Assembly (NCBI GenBank): GCA_910578275.1
Contig: CAJTPR010000011.1
Coordinates: forward strand, 1 to 52,618
Length of the DNA: 52,618 nucleotides
Source: an uncultured Bacteroidales bacterium
GTDB taxonomy: Bacteria > Bacteroidota > Bacteroidia > Bacteroidales > P3
Direction: 5' to 3'
A program made the translations under genes and the position numbers. The notes under the pieces were generated by a model that saw only the letters and a list, made by a program, of their open reading frames with translations, searched no databases and was not told the DNA's origin. Within the stretch, counting starts at the first letter, position 1. Each line of letters begins with the position of its first letter. Below, in pieces: positions 28,378 to 37,224 of the stretch.

Positions 28378-29792
28378 GACAAACCGAGTCCTTTGCCTGT
28401 CTCGATCATCAGTTCCCATGCCTGCCCGCGGTCGTTCTCGATGATGCCGTCCAGAATGGCGTCCTTGATCCGGGTCTTGATGATGCCGATTTCCTCACAG
28501 GGCGGAATGTTGAAATATTCCATGATGTCGTTGCCCGAGACGGGGGGCTGGAAGTTGCGGATGCGGTCTTTTTCCTCCAATTCCTCGAGCTTGCGTTCCA
28601 CGATGGCGAAATTGTTTCGGTAACGCTGCACCTTTTCGCGGTTCTTGGACGTGATGTCGGCCTTGGCAAGCGTCATGAGGCTGCCGATGTCCTCGCCGGC
28701 CTCGAACAACAGGCGGCGCACCGCCGAGTCGGTCACGATGTCTTCGGCAAGGATGATGGGGCGCAGGTGCAGTTCCACCATCTTCTTGACGAATTGCATG
28801 TTCTCGTCCATCGGCAACTTGAAACGTCTGAAGATGCCGGGCACCATCTTCGCGCCCACGAATTCGTGGCCGTGGAACGTCCAGCCGCGCGGTTCCTCGA
28901 AACGTTTGGTCTTGGGCTTGGCGATGTCGTGCAGCAGCGCCGCCCAGCGCAACCAAAGCCCTCCCTTGGCGTAGGCCACGTGGTCGAGCACTTCCAACGT
29001 ATGTTCGAAGTTGTCCTTGTGCGCCTTGCCGTTGCGTTTCTCCACACCTTTGAGCCGGCAAAGTTCGGGGAAGATGATTTCGAGCAGTCCTGCCGCGTCC
29101 AATAACTTGAACCCGTAGGAGGGTTTGGGCGAGAGTATGATCTTGTCGAGTTCTTCGGTGACGCGTTCGGCCGAAAGTTCCCCGATGTGTTCCTTTTGAC
29201 GCATGATGGCGGCGAATGTCCCGGCTTCGATGTCGAAGAAGAGCTGGGAGGCGAACCGGATGGCGCGAAGCATGCGCAAGGGATCTTCCTCGAAGCTCAG
29301 GTCGGGGTCGCGGTGGGAGCGGACCAACTGGTTTCGGAGGTCTTCCAGTCCGTTGAACGGGTCGGAAAGTTCGCCGAAGGATGCCTTGTTGAGCGAGACG
29401 GCCATGGCGTTGATGCTGAAGTCGCGTCGCATCCGGTCTTCTTCCATCGTGCCTTCTTCCACCACGGGCTTGCGCGAGCCGGGCTTGTAGGTTTCCTTGC
29501 GTGCGCCCACGAACTCCATTTCCAGGCCGTCGTATTCGAACTTGCAAGTGCCGAACTGGCCGAATTCGTGCAGGACGGGTGTTTCTCCCGTCCTCTTGCC
29601 GATTTCGGCGCATAGTTCGCGGCACAGTTCGATGCCGTTGCCTTTCACCACGCAATCCAGGTCGGGAGAAGGGCGGCCGAGCAGCAAGTCACGGACGAAG
29701 CCGCCTACCACGAAAGCCTCCGTCTGGCGGCGATCGGCCGTTTTCCGGATAAGTTCGAAGACGGGATGGGTCAGGTGTGATTTCAGGTTCAT
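28362..29792 (-). CDS. cca: CCA-adding enzyme with HD domain
   Basis: A 476-residue class II nucleotidyltransferase. The head motif is VVGGFVRD (G30-G31, R34-D35) and the metal-binding DxD is PDLD (44-46). RRDFSINAMA and EDPLRMLRAIRF are the flexible-loop and neck regions. A C-terminal HD domain follows (HTLEVLDHVAY ... LLHDIAKPKTKRF). This architecture is typical of Bacteroidota CCA-adding enzymes. A -7 box (TACCTTTG at 29810-29817) sits directly upstream, and miaA follows by overlap. A second, different enzyme of the same class lies at 42997. Confidence 0.93.
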   Translation of the reverse strand: MNLKSHLTHPVFELIRKTADRRQTEAFVVGGFVRDLLLGRPSPDLDCVVKGNGIELCRELCAEIGKRTGETPVLHEFGQFGTCKFEYDGLEMEFVGARKETYKPGSRKPVVEEGTMEEDRMRRDFSINAMAVSLNKASFGELSDPFNGLEDLRNQLVRSHRDPDLSFEEDPLRMLRAIRFASQLFFDIEAGTFAAIMRQKEHIGELSAERVTEELDKIILSPKPSYGFKLLDAAGLLEIIFPELCRLKGVEKRNGKAHKDNFEHTLEVLDHVAYAKGGLWLRWAALLHDIAKPKTKRFEEPRGWTFHGHEFVGAKMVPGIFRRFKLPMDENMQFVKKMVELHLRPIILAEDIVTDSAVRRLLFEAGEDIGSLMTLAKADITSKNREKVQRYRNNFAIVERKLEELEEKDRIRNFQPPVSGNDIMEYFNIPPCEEIGIIKTRIKDAILDGIIENDRGQAWELMIETGKGLGLSCPRS

Positions 29793-29809
29793 CTTAGCGC
29801 ATTTCCGTG

Positions 29810-29817
29810 CAAAGGTA
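29810..29817 (-). promoter_or_regulatory. -7 promoter box of cca-miaA
   Basis: TACCTTTG on the minus strand fits TAnnTTTG, 18 bases before the ATG at 29792. Confidence 0.55.
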
Positions 29818-30012
29818 CATCATTCTTCCGTGAATAGGGCGCGACACGTTGTCCGCCGGGCGCGTTTGCGACGGGATGCTCGGCCGTCGATCCGGAACCG
29901 GGGCGAGTCTTCGGAATCAATACGCCGGCACGCAAGGAGAGATCATGGGGTGATACCGCCGTTTCTTGTTTGGCCGACCGGCCGTTTGAAAAACGCACAA
30001 CCGCAAAATGCG

Positions 30013-30020
30013 TAACTTTG
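30013..30020 (+). promoter_or_regulatory. -7 promoter box of the MscS-like gene
   Basis: TAACTTTG fits TAnnTTTG, with the recurrent GCG before it (AAAATGCGTAACTTTG). A TTTG at 29985-29988 is 24 bases upstream, longer than usual. The start codon is 26 bases on. Confidence 0.55.
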
Positions 30021-30045
30021 GTCGTTGGATTATTACATCGATACC

Positions 30046-31347
30046 ATGATACTTAAATCGTTCATAGACCTTATCGCTCGTCTCGGCCAATCGCTCGCGG
30101 AGGCGGGATGGCACACGGGAGCCGTACGTTTCGTTTCCACCTTGGCCATATTGCTTTGCGTGGTGCTTTTCGCATGGGGCTTGTATTGGCTCACACGGGC
30201 GATCCTTTCGCGCGTGTTGCGCATGGTTTCCTCAAGGTACAAGAACAAGGTGGGCGAGCTCCTGTTGCGGCGGCATGTGGTGCGTTACACGTCTTATCTG
30301 GTATTGTGCCTGATTTTCAATGCCGCCGTTCCGGCTATCTTCGAGGAATTTCCCGCTTGGATAGGCCCGCTTCGGAAACTGCTCGTGGCAGGTATCCTTT
30401 TTTTCCTTGTCCGGGTGATAACGGGCATCCTTTGGTGCATGGTGGACTATCAGTCCGAATACGGGCAAAACCGGCAACGATCGTTCAAGGGAGTCGTGCA
30501 GTTCGCCACGATCATCCTCTATTTCCTGGGCGGCATCGTGTTTCTTTCCATCTTGCTCGACAAGTCTCCGCTTGTCTTTATCGGCGGTCTGGGTGCGGCT
30601 TCGGCCGTGCTCATGCTGATTTTCAAGGATAGTATCCTGGGCTTGGTGGCGGGCGCGCAACTTTCCTACAACGACATCGTGCGCATCGGCGACTGGATCA
30701 CGATGTCCAAGTTCGGAGCCGACGGTACGGTCATCGACATCACGCTTACCACCGTCAAGGTGCGCAATTTCGATTTGACGATCACCACGATTCCCGCCTA
30801 CAACCTCATTTCCGATTCGGTGCAGAATTGGCGGAGCATGTCCGATTCGGGACATCGCCGGATACAACGCGCGTTGAACATCGACGTCACGACCATTCGT
30901 TTCTGTACGCCCGACTTCTTCGAGGCATTGGGAAAGGCAAGGGCCTTGGAGGCTTTCATCAAACCTTATCTTGCCACCGTGAATGCCGGGCAGGCCAAGT
31001 CGGAAGGCGAGGATTCCCGTAAGCCTTTCGGCGGATTGACGAACGTTTTCCTGTTTCGCCGCTACGTCGAGTTCTATCTACGGCATCATCCCCAGATCGA
31101 AACCGATCCGAAATATACGTTGATGGTGCGCCAATTGGCCATGAGCGATTACGGTCTGCCCATTCAGGTATATTGCTTTACACGTACTTCGGTATGGGTG
31201 AGCTATGAGTCGGTGCAAGCCGACGTCTTCGACCATCTGCTGGCGATGGCACCCGTCTTCGGACTGGCGGTATTCGAACGTACGGCGCAAACCGACCTCC
31301 GCTCCCAAGGCGTATTGCCGCTTATCGGCAAGCCCGACGGGGATTGA
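30046..31347 (+). CDS. MscS-family mechanosensitive channel (YbdG/MscM-like)
   Basis: A 433-residue inner-membrane channel protecting against osmotic downshock. About five hydrophobic segments precede the MscS core: LVFIGGLGAASAVLMLIFKDSILGLVAG forms the pore helix, followed by the beta domain (YNDIVRIGDWITMSKFGADGTVIDITLTTVKVRNFD, a family hallmark). The long C-terminal cytoplasmic domain with the inserted YVEFYLRHHPQIETDPKYT region resembles YbdG-type miniconductance channels. I chose the ATG at 30046 over an in-frame TTG at 30025, which is very near the likely transcription start. Confidence 0.93.
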   Translation: MILKSFIDLIARLGQSLAEAGWHTGAVRFVSTLAILLCVVLFAWGLYWLTRAILSRVLRMVSSRYKNKVGELLLRRHVVRYTSYLVLCLIFNAAVPAIFEEFPAWIGPLRKLLVAGILFFLVRVITGILWCMVDYQSEYGQNRQRSFKGVVQFATIILYFLGGIVFLSILLDKSPLVFIGGLGAASAVLMLIFKDSILGLVAGAQLSYNDIVRIGDWITMSKFGADGTVIDITLTTVKVRNFDLTITTIPAYNLISDSVQNWRSMSDSGHRRIQRALNIDVTTIRFCTPDFFEALGKARALEAFIKPYLATVNAGQAKSEGEDSRKPFGGLTNVFLFRRYVEFYLRHHPQIETDPKYTLMVRQLAMSDYGLPIQVYCFTRTSVWVSYESVQADVFDHLLAMAPVFGLAVFERTAQTDLRSQGVLPLIGKPDGD

Positions 31348-31386
31348 CCGCCCGATGGCCGGGAAAGGGAATTCGTATGACGGCGA

Positions 31387-31848
31387 TCAGATGCTGTCGT
31401 ATTCCATGTAGTACAGGTCGAAGCCTTTGGCCCAATAGTCTTTTTTTGTTTCACGCAGGACGAATCCTTGCCTCTCGTAAAACTTGAAAGCCGTCTGCGA
31501 GGTCCTTACGGTTATTTTCTTGACGCTGTCGATGGATCGCAATACTTCGAGCCGGTGTTTCCATAGCCTTGCGCCCAGTGATTTCCTTTGGAAATGAGGA
31601 TGTATGATGTCCCAACTCATTTTCCCGATGGTCTTGTCTTGCGCGAAATTTATTCCGCCGCATCCGACGATGTCGCCTTTTACCCGCAAGACATAGTAAA
31701 GTTCCACGTCTTGGTCAAGATACCTGCTGAATTCATCCGCTTCTTCCGCCGCAAAGGCATGGGGAATGTTCAGTTTGATCAGTTCCAGCAACGAATCCTT
31801 GTCGGCCGGTGAATACGCCCGGATCGTGACCGGTTCTTCCGGATTCAT
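31387..31848 (-). CDS. GNAT family N-acetyltransferase
   Basis: A 153-residue acetyltransferase. The GNAT core runs from VTIRAYSPADKDSLLELI; motif A is seen as SWDIIHPHFQRKSLGARLWKHRLE (acetyl-CoA binding), and motif B as TSQTAFKFYERQGFVL. The substrate is unknown. I chose the ATG at 31848 because the longer frame back to 31908 would begin inside the terminator of the preceding ExbD gene. It converges on the MscS-like gene with 39 bases between the stops. Confidence 0.88.
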   Translation of the reverse strand: MNPEEPVTIRAYSPADKDSLLELIKLNIPHAFAAEEADEFSRYLDQDVELYYVLRVKGDIVGCGGINFAQDKTIGKMSWDIIHPHFQRKSLGARLWKHRLEVLRSIDSVKKITVRTSQTAFKFYERQGFVLRETKKDYWAKGFDLYYMEYDSI

Positions 31849-31906
31849 GAAGATTTTCTTTTCAGGGACCTTTGCGTCTTTTAAGCGTGCGGGATGGGTT
31901 TCGGGC

Positions 31907-31942
31907 AAAAAAAAATCCGGCTCGGAACCGAACCGGATTTTT
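31907..31942 (-). terminator. Rho-independent terminator of the ExbB/ExbD operon
   Basis: AAAAATCCGG (31911-31920) pairs with CCGGATTTTT (31933-31942), with partly paired bases between, and a run of nine T (minus strand) follows. It begins 20 bases after the last ExbD stop. Being symmetric it could also stop readthrough from the other side. Confidence 0.88.
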
Positions 31943-31962
31943 TCAAGCGGGAGAAAGTTTCC

Positions 31963-32433
31963 TTAGTTTTCCTTTTCCCTGCCCTTGGCTGTAGAGTAGT
32001 TGATTTTCAGGGCGTTCATCTTGCGCAGTTCCTGTTTCACGTCGGTGAGGATTCCCATCTTGACCGATTTGTCGGCCTTGATGGAGGTGGTCATCAAAGG
32101 ACGATCCACTTCATCCCTGGCCTGACGTTCCACTTCGATGAACTGGGCGATGTCGCGCACGCCCGAAATCTGGTCGTTGAGCTGGATACGCGGTTCGGTA
32201 CCGAACTTCTGCGCGTCCATGGGAGGTCCGATGTATATGAAACTTACCAACGATTTCTTTTCCAGTTTCTGGACTTCGGTCGCGGTAGGCGGGTTGATGC
32301 GCACGAACAACGTGCTTTCACGCATGGTGGTGATGACCATAAAGAAGAACAGCAGCATGAAGATGATGTCGCTCATGCTTCCGGTGTTGATTTCCGGCGT
32401 CCCTTTCTTGGCGTTTTTATTGAACTTTCCCAT
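31963..32433 (-). CDS. ExbD/TolR family biopolymer transport protein (second)
   Basis: A 156-residue protein with one transmembrane helix near the N-terminus (DIIFMLLFFFMVITT) whose first residue, Asp22, is the family's proton-carrying aspartate, and a periplasmic domain ending in NALKINYSTAKGREKEN. It works with ExbB to energise TonB- or Tol-like machines across the envelope. It is the last gene of a four-gene operon; its ATG overlaps the stop of the first ExbD gene by one base (TAATG). Confidence 0.93.
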   Translation of the reverse strand: MGKFNKNAKKGTPEINTGSMSDIIFMLLFFFMVITTMRESTLFVRINPPTATEVQKLEKKSLVSFIYIGPPMDAQKFGTEPRIQLNDQISGVRDIAQFIEVERQARDEVDRPLMTTSIKADKSVKMGILTDVKQELRKMNALKINYSTAKGREKEN

Positions 32434-33014
32434 TAGTTTCCTGTATTTACGGCAGCACTGGTGGGTTCTGCCTCTGAAATGGTAAGGGGAACCGCTTTCT
32501 GGATGGCTTCAATCTGGGCGTCCCTTTTCAGGTCGTCGAACTTGACGCCGAACCTTTCCTGCGAAAGTTCGTTCCTCAATTCGTGGAAAGCCGCCGTAAG
32601 TTCGTTTTGCACTTTCACGTACATCTCGTAGGACGTACCGCGGTCGTTACGCAACGACACGACACCTTTTGAAACGGGAACGGAACCCAGCAGTTCGATT
32701 TCCTCTATCTTCTTCTCTGATTTCTTGGGGTCGTTTACCGGATTCGCCAAAAACTCCTTGGCCATGTCGCGCAAGTCGGCAATGTCCACGCGTGCGCCCT
32801 GCACCTGCAACTCATCCCTGAAATTGACCGCCACCTTGAAAACGTTGCGGTCGTGGATTTCGGGTTTGGGTGCATCCGGTGGCAGGGGAGGCGGCAGTTT
32901 TCGAGCAATCCCCAAGTCCGTATTGATCGATGATGTCAACAAGAAGAATGTCAACAACAAGAACGAAATATCGGACATGGATCCCCCATTGATGGTGGGT
33001 GATTTCTTAGCCAT
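32433..33014 (-). CDS. ExbD/TolR family biopolymer transport protein (first)
   Basis: A 193-residue ExbD homologue. The transmembrane helix DISFLLLTFFLLTSSI starts with Asp15, the expected charged residue. A Pro-rich linker (KLPPPLPPDAPKPE, about 39-52) leads to the periplasmic domain, which is longer than in ExbD2 and includes a KKSEKKIEEIE segment. The two ExbD paralogues probably form a heteromeric complex with the ExbB encoded upstream. The gap to the preceding gene is 5 bases. Confidence 0.93.
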   Translation of the reverse strand: MAKKSPTINGGSMSDISFLLLTFFLLTSSINTDLGIARKLPPPLPPDAPKPEIHDRNVFKVAVNFRDELQVQGARVDIADLRDMAKEFLANPVNDPKKSEKKIEEIELLGSVPVSKGVVSLRNDRGTSYEMYVKVQNELTAAFHELRNELSQERFGVKFDDLKRDAQIEAIQKAVPLTISEAEPTSAAVNTGN

Positions 33015-33019
33015 GAGTG

Positions 33020-33355
33020 TTACTTTTTAAACGGTCGGGCTATTTCGGTGACGATGAGCGTAAGCAACGTCACGCCGAAAAGGATGTAGAACATGTACAT
33101 GCCCGCGCCGATCATCTTGGACGATTCGTAATTGCCGCCTACTTTTTCGAACACGGCCGCGCTGATGTCGGTGCCGGAAGAAACGAGGTAGGAGACCACG
33201 AAGATGACAACCAATCCGACAAGGCCGTAAAGCGTGGTCTTGTTCTGCTTGAAGTTGCCGGCGAACTGGTAGATGGAGAAGCCCACGGCTGCCAGGATTC
33301 CGAGAACCAGCAGCGCATAGACCACGAACATCCCGATGTTGATCAATGTATCCAT
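33020..33355 (-). CDS. Small three-helix membrane protein in the ExbB operon
   Basis: A 111-residue protein with three hydrophobic segments (about 8-30, 44-64 and 87-104) and a short basic tail (RPFKK). It has no named domain that I recognise, but it is wedged between ExbB and ExbD genes, 21 and 5 bases away, so it is very likely a subunit or assembly factor of that proton-driven complex. Similar small proteins occur at this position in other Bacteroidota. Confidence 0.8.
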   Translation of the reverse strand: MDTLINIGMFVVYALLVLGILAAVGFSIYQFAGNFKQNKTTLYGLVGLVVIFVVSYLVSSGTDISAAVFEKVGGNYESSKMIGAGMYMFYILFGVTLLTLIVTEIARPFKK

Positions 33356-33376
33356 GATGTTAGTGCCTCCTCTGTG

Positions 33377-34195
33377 TTATTTCTGGTGGTTGTACTTGAC
33401 AATCAAGTCCATGAACGAAATGGAAGCATCTTCCATCTTGTTCACGATGCCGTCGATCTTGGAGCTGAGGTAATTGTAGAATGTTTGGATGACGATGGCG
33501 ACGATAAGACCGAACACGGTCGTCAACAAGGCCACTTTCATACCACCGGCTACGACGGTCGGAGAAATGTCACCGGCGGCTTCGATGTCGTCGAACGCCT
33601 GTACCATGCCGACTACCGTACCCAAGAATCCCAACATGGGCGCCACGGCGATGACGAAGGCGATCCACGAAAGGTTCTTTTCCAGACGGCCTACTTGGAC
33701 GCCACCGTAGGAGGTGACCGATTTTTCGATCATGTCGATGCCTTCATCGGCACGTTCCAGCCCTTGGTAGAAGATGCTGGCGACAGGACCGCGGGTGTTG
33801 CGGCATACTTCCTTGGCAGCCACGATACCGCCTTTTTTCAAGGCTTCCTCGACATTGTTGAGGAGTTTTTCGGTATTGGTGGTGGCAAGGTTCAAATAAA
33901 TGATACGTTCGAACACCAAGGCCAGACCGAGGATGAAAACCAAGAGGACAGGGGTCATCCAGCCTGCGCCGCCTTCGATGAATTTCTGCTTGAGCGCCTG
34001 ATGAAACGACCTTTGCGTGGTCTGGGCGGCAGCGGGTGCCATTTCCACGTTTTCGGTTACCGTTTCCTGTTCAACGACTTCTTCGGTTTGTACGGCCTGC
34101 GTGTCGGCTTGAACGGCTTCGGATTCCTGGGCCATCAAGGCGGAACCCCAAACAAGCGTGGCTCCTACGAAAAGGGATGCAATCAGTTTTTTCAT
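33377..34195 (-). CDS. exbB: ExbB/TolQ/MotA family proton channel protein
   Basis: A 272-residue ExbB-like protein with a signal-peptide-like start (ending near LMAQ) and a Glu/Ala-rich periplasmic stretch to about residue 60. Three membrane helices follow (about 80-98, 177-198, 219-240); the second contains APMLGFLGTVVGMVQAF and the third TTVFGLIVAIVIQ, both family hallmarks. It drives TonB- or Tol-type work in the envelope, using proton flow; no tonB gene is present in the window. Its own -7 box lies at 34306-34313. Confidence 0.94.
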   Translation of the reverse strand: MKKLIASLFVGATLVWGSALMAQESEAVQADTQAVQTEEVVEQETVTENVEMAPAAAQTTQRSFHQALKQKFIEGGAGWMTPVLLVFILGLALVFERIIYLNLATTNTEKLLNNVEEALKKGGIVAAKEVCRNTRGPVASIFYQGLERADEGIDMIEKSVTSYGGVQVGRLEKNLSWIAFVIAVAPMLGFLGTVVGMVQAFDDIEAAGDISPTVVAGGMKVALLTTVFGLIVAIVIQTFYNYLSSKIDGIVNKMEDASISFMDLIVKYNHQK

Positions 34196-34305
34196 GATGA
34201 TAGAACTTTTTCTTTTTATCCTTTTGTTGTTTTGTTTTCTTAAAATCGGCAGGAACTGTCAGGAGCCGAGTACGGTTCACCCGCGCCCGTCTCCTTAAAG
34301 CCCCG

Positions 34306-34313
34306 CAAATATA
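34306..34313 (-). promoter_or_regulatory. -7 promoter box of the ExbB/ExbD operon
   Basis: TATATTTG on the minus strand, in the context TTTGCGTATATTTGCGG, fits TAnnTTTG. It leaves a leader of about 100 bases to the exbB ATG and sits just after the stop of the endonuclease gene. Confidence 0.6.
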
Positions 34314-34331
34314 CGCAAATTTCTTTTCCGT

Positions 34332-35426
34332 TTACAGCACGGCCACTTTTAGCGAGAACCGGCGTCTCTTGTCGATGGAGACACGGACGATGTAAATCCC
34401 CGCGCAAGGCAGCGTGTAGCCGAAACGGCTCTGCCGGACGAAAGTGGCGCAGATGCGCTTGCCGGAGATGTCGAAGATTTCCACGGCTTCCATGGTCCCT
34501 GTTTCGTGGTCCACTTGCAGGAAACGCCCGCTGACGCTTATCTTGCAATGGTTCTGCAGATAGTCCTGCAAGCCCGTCGTATCGGGCGGAACGGGCATCG
34601 TGTCCGTGCCGTTCCACGGTCCGGTGTCATCCCCCCATATCTTCTCCGCCAGTTCGGGATGGTCGATGAAGGGGTTGCGGTTGCCCTGTATGCCGTAGAC
34701 GACTTCGTTCCGCCTGATTTCCTTTTCGCTCACCGGATCCAGGCGGTGCCATTTCAGAAGCAGTTCCTTGCTCCAGCGGGTGAAAACGTCCAGATTGTTC
34801 GAGTCGAGCATGTCCGAAGTCCAGGTATCCACGCGGTCATGGTAGCAGGTGGCCATGTAGAAGTAGGTGCGCGCCATGTCGCCCTTGTACTTGTCCAAGG
34901 GTTCGAAGGCCGTGCCCGTGTAGCCGGGAAACGAACATGGCCCCAGTTTGCTGCCTGCCGTGGAGGTGTAGGCGGGCTTTTCCACTTCGCCGAAAGGATT
35001 GTTGTTGCGCCGCGAGTTCACGTAGCCCGATACGGGATAGAGATGGAAGAGGTCGGTGTACATCGGCGTTTTTTCCTTGTCGTCGTGGAACCAGCTTTTA
35101 GGCATGGAGTGTTCGCGGTTGTAGCATTTGCACTGGTCCTGCAGGTTGCCCGAACTGCCGGTGCCGCATTGGTCTTCCTTGAACTTGAAGTCGCAGTCGT
35201 TGTACATGTCCAGGATATTGCTGTTCGCGTCCGCGTCGGTCTGCAGGTAGGCGTCCCAGAGTTCGGCGTACTTGAGCGTCTTGTGTTCGGAAATGATGCC
35301 GAAGAGGGCCTCTTTGAGTTCGTAACGGCTTTTGGAAAACGCCGGCTCGTAATATCCCTCCGGGGCTTGCGCGCAGGCCGCGAAGACCAGGAGGAACATT
35401 ACGGGCAAGGATGCGGTTTTTTTCAT
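34332..35426 (-). CDS. Secreted endonuclease I-type nuclease with T9SS-like sorting domain
   Basis: A 364-residue secreted nuclease. The signal peptide ends near FAACAQ. The EndA/Vvn-type catalytic core is NREHSMPKSW (His106) and VNSRRNNNPFGEVEK (137-150), with cysteines likely in disulfides (QCGTG, QCKCYN). The last ~80 residues (VEIFDISGKRIC ... AGIYIVRVSIDKRRRFSLKVAVL) match the T9SS type A C-terminal sorting pattern, so export through type IX secretion to the surface or medium is inferred. It probably feeds on or removes extracellular DNA. It follows aspS by 6 bases. Confidence 0.92.
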   Translation of the reverse strand: MKKTASLPVMFLLVFAACAQAPEGYYEPAFSKSRYELKEALFGIISEHKTLKYAELWDAYLQTDADANSNILDMYNDCDFKFKEDQCGTGSSGNLQDQCKCYNREHSMPKSWFHDDKEKTPMYTDLFHLYPVSGYVNSRRNNNPFGEVEKPAYTSTAGSKLGPCSFPGYTGTAFEPLDKYKGDMARTYFYMATCYHDRVDTWTSDMLDSNNLDVFTRWSKELLLKWHRLDPVSEKEIRRNEVVYGIQGNRNPFIDHPELAEKIWGDDTGPWNGTDTMPVPPDTTGLQDYLQNHCKISVSGRFLQVDHETGTMEAVEIFDISGKRICATFVRQSRFGYTLPCAGIYIVRVSIDKRRRFSLKVAVL

Positions 35427-35432
35427 GCCCGG

Positions 35433-37196
35433 CTATTTTTTCAAGTCGTCGGAAGCCGTCGATTCGAGGAAGAGTTCGTCCATCTGCGCCTTGCTGATGG
35501 GTGAGGGCGACTCGCTCATCACGTCCCGTCCCGAATTGTTCTTGGGGAAGGCGATATAGTCGCGGATGCTGTCGGAGCCGCCGAAAAGAGCGCAAAGACG
35601 GTCGAATCCGAAAGCCAGCCCGCCGTGCGGAGGCGCACCGAATTCAAAGGCGTTCATCAGGAAGCCGAATTGGTTCTGCGCTTCCTCGTCACTGAATCCC
35701 AGGGCGTTGAACATGCGTTTTTGCAGGTCGTGGTCGTGGATACGGATCGAGCCGCCGCCCACTTCCACGCCGTTGATGACCATGTCGTAGGCGTTGGCCC
35801 GGACTTTGCCCGGTTCGCTTTCCAGCAAGGCCTCGTCTTCGGGCTTGGGCGCGGTGAAAGGATGGTGCATGGCGAAGAATCGTCCCGCTTCCTCGTCCCA
35901 CTCCAACAACGGAAAATCGACGACCCACAACACTTTGTAGTCGAACGGATCCCTCAGACCCAGGCGGTTGCCCATTTCGAGCCGCAACTGTCCGAGGGCG
36001 GTCTTGGTCTTGAGCGCCTTGCCTGAAAGTATCAGTATGAGGTCGCCCGCCGTGGCCTGGCAGGCTTGCGCCACCTTGGCCAGTTCGTCGGCGGAATAGA
36101 ACTTGTCTACCGACGACTTGAAACTGCCGTCGGCGTTGCATTTGACGTAAACCAGTCCGCCTGCGCCTATCTGGGGACGTTTGACGAATTCTGTCAGTTC
36201 GTCCAGTTGCTTGCGGGTGTATTCGGCCGCGCCGGGTACGCGGATGCCGCCGATCCACTCGCTTTGGTCGAAAACGCCGAACTTGCCTTGCGGGAAAACG
36301 TCCTTGAGGGCGTTGAATTCCATGCCGAACCGTATGTCGGGCTTGTCCGAACCGTACTTGTCCATGGCCGTTTGCCAGGTCATGCGCGGCAGGGGCGGGA
36401 GTTCGATGCCTTTTTCCGTCTTGAACAAGTGGCGGACAAGGCCTTCGAACGTCTGCAACACGTCTTCCTGTTCCACGAACGACATTTCACAGTCGAGTTG
36501 CGTGAATTCGGGCTGGCGGTCGGCGCGCAGGTCCTCGTCGCGGAAGCAGCGCACGATCTGGAAGTAACGGTCGAATCCCGCCACCATCAACAATTGCTTG
36601 TATTGCTGCGGCGACTGGGGCAAGGCGTAGAACTCTCCCGGGTTCATGCGGGACGGCACCACGAAGTCGCGCGCCCCCTCGGGCGTCGATTTGATGAGGA
36701 ACGGGGTTTCTATTTCCATGAAACCCAGATTGTCCATGTACTTGCGGATCTCGATGCCCAGGCGGTGGCGCAGGGCGATGTTCTTCCGCACGCAGTCGCG
36801 CCTCAGGTCGAGATAGCGGTACTTCATCCGCAATTCGTCTCCGCCGTCGCTGTGGTCTTCGATCGTGAACGGGGGCGTCTTGGCCGCATTGAGCACGTGG
36901 AGTTCCTTGGCGATGATTTCAATCTCGCCGGTGGGAATCTTGGCGTTCTTGTTACTGCGTTCGGCCACTTGTCCTTTGACCTGGATGACGAATTCCCTTC
37001 CTATCGAACGGGCTTGCGCGCAGAGCCCCGCGTCGGTCTCCATGTTGAAGACGATCTGGGTGATGCCGTAGCGGTCGCGCAGGTCGACGAACGTCATTCC
37101 GCCCAGGTCGCGGGAGCGTTGTACCCAGCCGCACAGGCAGACGTCCTTGCCCGCGTCGCATAGCCTCAGTTGGCCGTTGTTGTGTGTTCTGTACAT
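35433..37196 (-). CDS. aspS: Aspartyl-tRNA synthetase
   Basis: A 587-residue bacterial-type AspRS (class II). The N-terminal OB-fold anticodon-binding domain contains GWVQRSRDLGGMTFVDLRDRYG; motif 2 is FRDEDLRADRQPEFTQLDCEMSF; the inserted GAD domain spans about 280-415; motif 3 is GLAFGFDRLCALFGG. It charges tRNA-Asp; discriminating versus dual-specificity (Asp/Asn) cannot be read with certainty. It is in the prfA-to-endonuclease run of closely spaced minus-strand genes. Confidence 0.97.
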   Translation of the reverse strand: MYRTHNNGQLRLCDAGKDVCLCGWVQRSRDLGGMTFVDLRDRYGITQIVFNMETDAGLCAQARSIGREFVIQVKGQVAERSNKNAKIPTGEIEIIAKELHVLNAAKTPPFTIEDHSDGGDELRMKYRYLDLRRDCVRKNIALRHRLGIEIRKYMDNLGFMEIETPFLIKSTPEGARDFVVPSRMNPGEFYALPQSPQQYKQLLMVAGFDRYFQIVRCFRDEDLRADRQPEFTQLDCEMSFVEQEDVLQTFEGLVRHLFKTEKGIELPPLPRMTWQTAMDKYGSDKPDIRFGMEFNALKDVFPQGKFGVFDQSEWIGGIRVPGAAEYTRKQLDELTEFVKRPQIGAGGLVYVKCNADGSFKSSVDKFYSADELAKVAQACQATAGDLILILSGKALKTKTALGQLRLEMGNRLGLRDPFDYKVLWVVDFPLLEWDEEAGRFFAMHHPFTAPKPEDEALLESEPGKVRANAYDMVINGVEVGGGSIRIHDHDLQKRMFNALGFSDEEAQNQFGFLMNAFEFGAPPHGGLAFGFDRLCALFGGSDSIRDYIAFPKNNSGRDVMSESPSPISKAQMDELFLESTASDDLKK

Positions 37197-37224
37197 GGCC
37201 TTTGGATTTCCGTTTTGTTGATTC

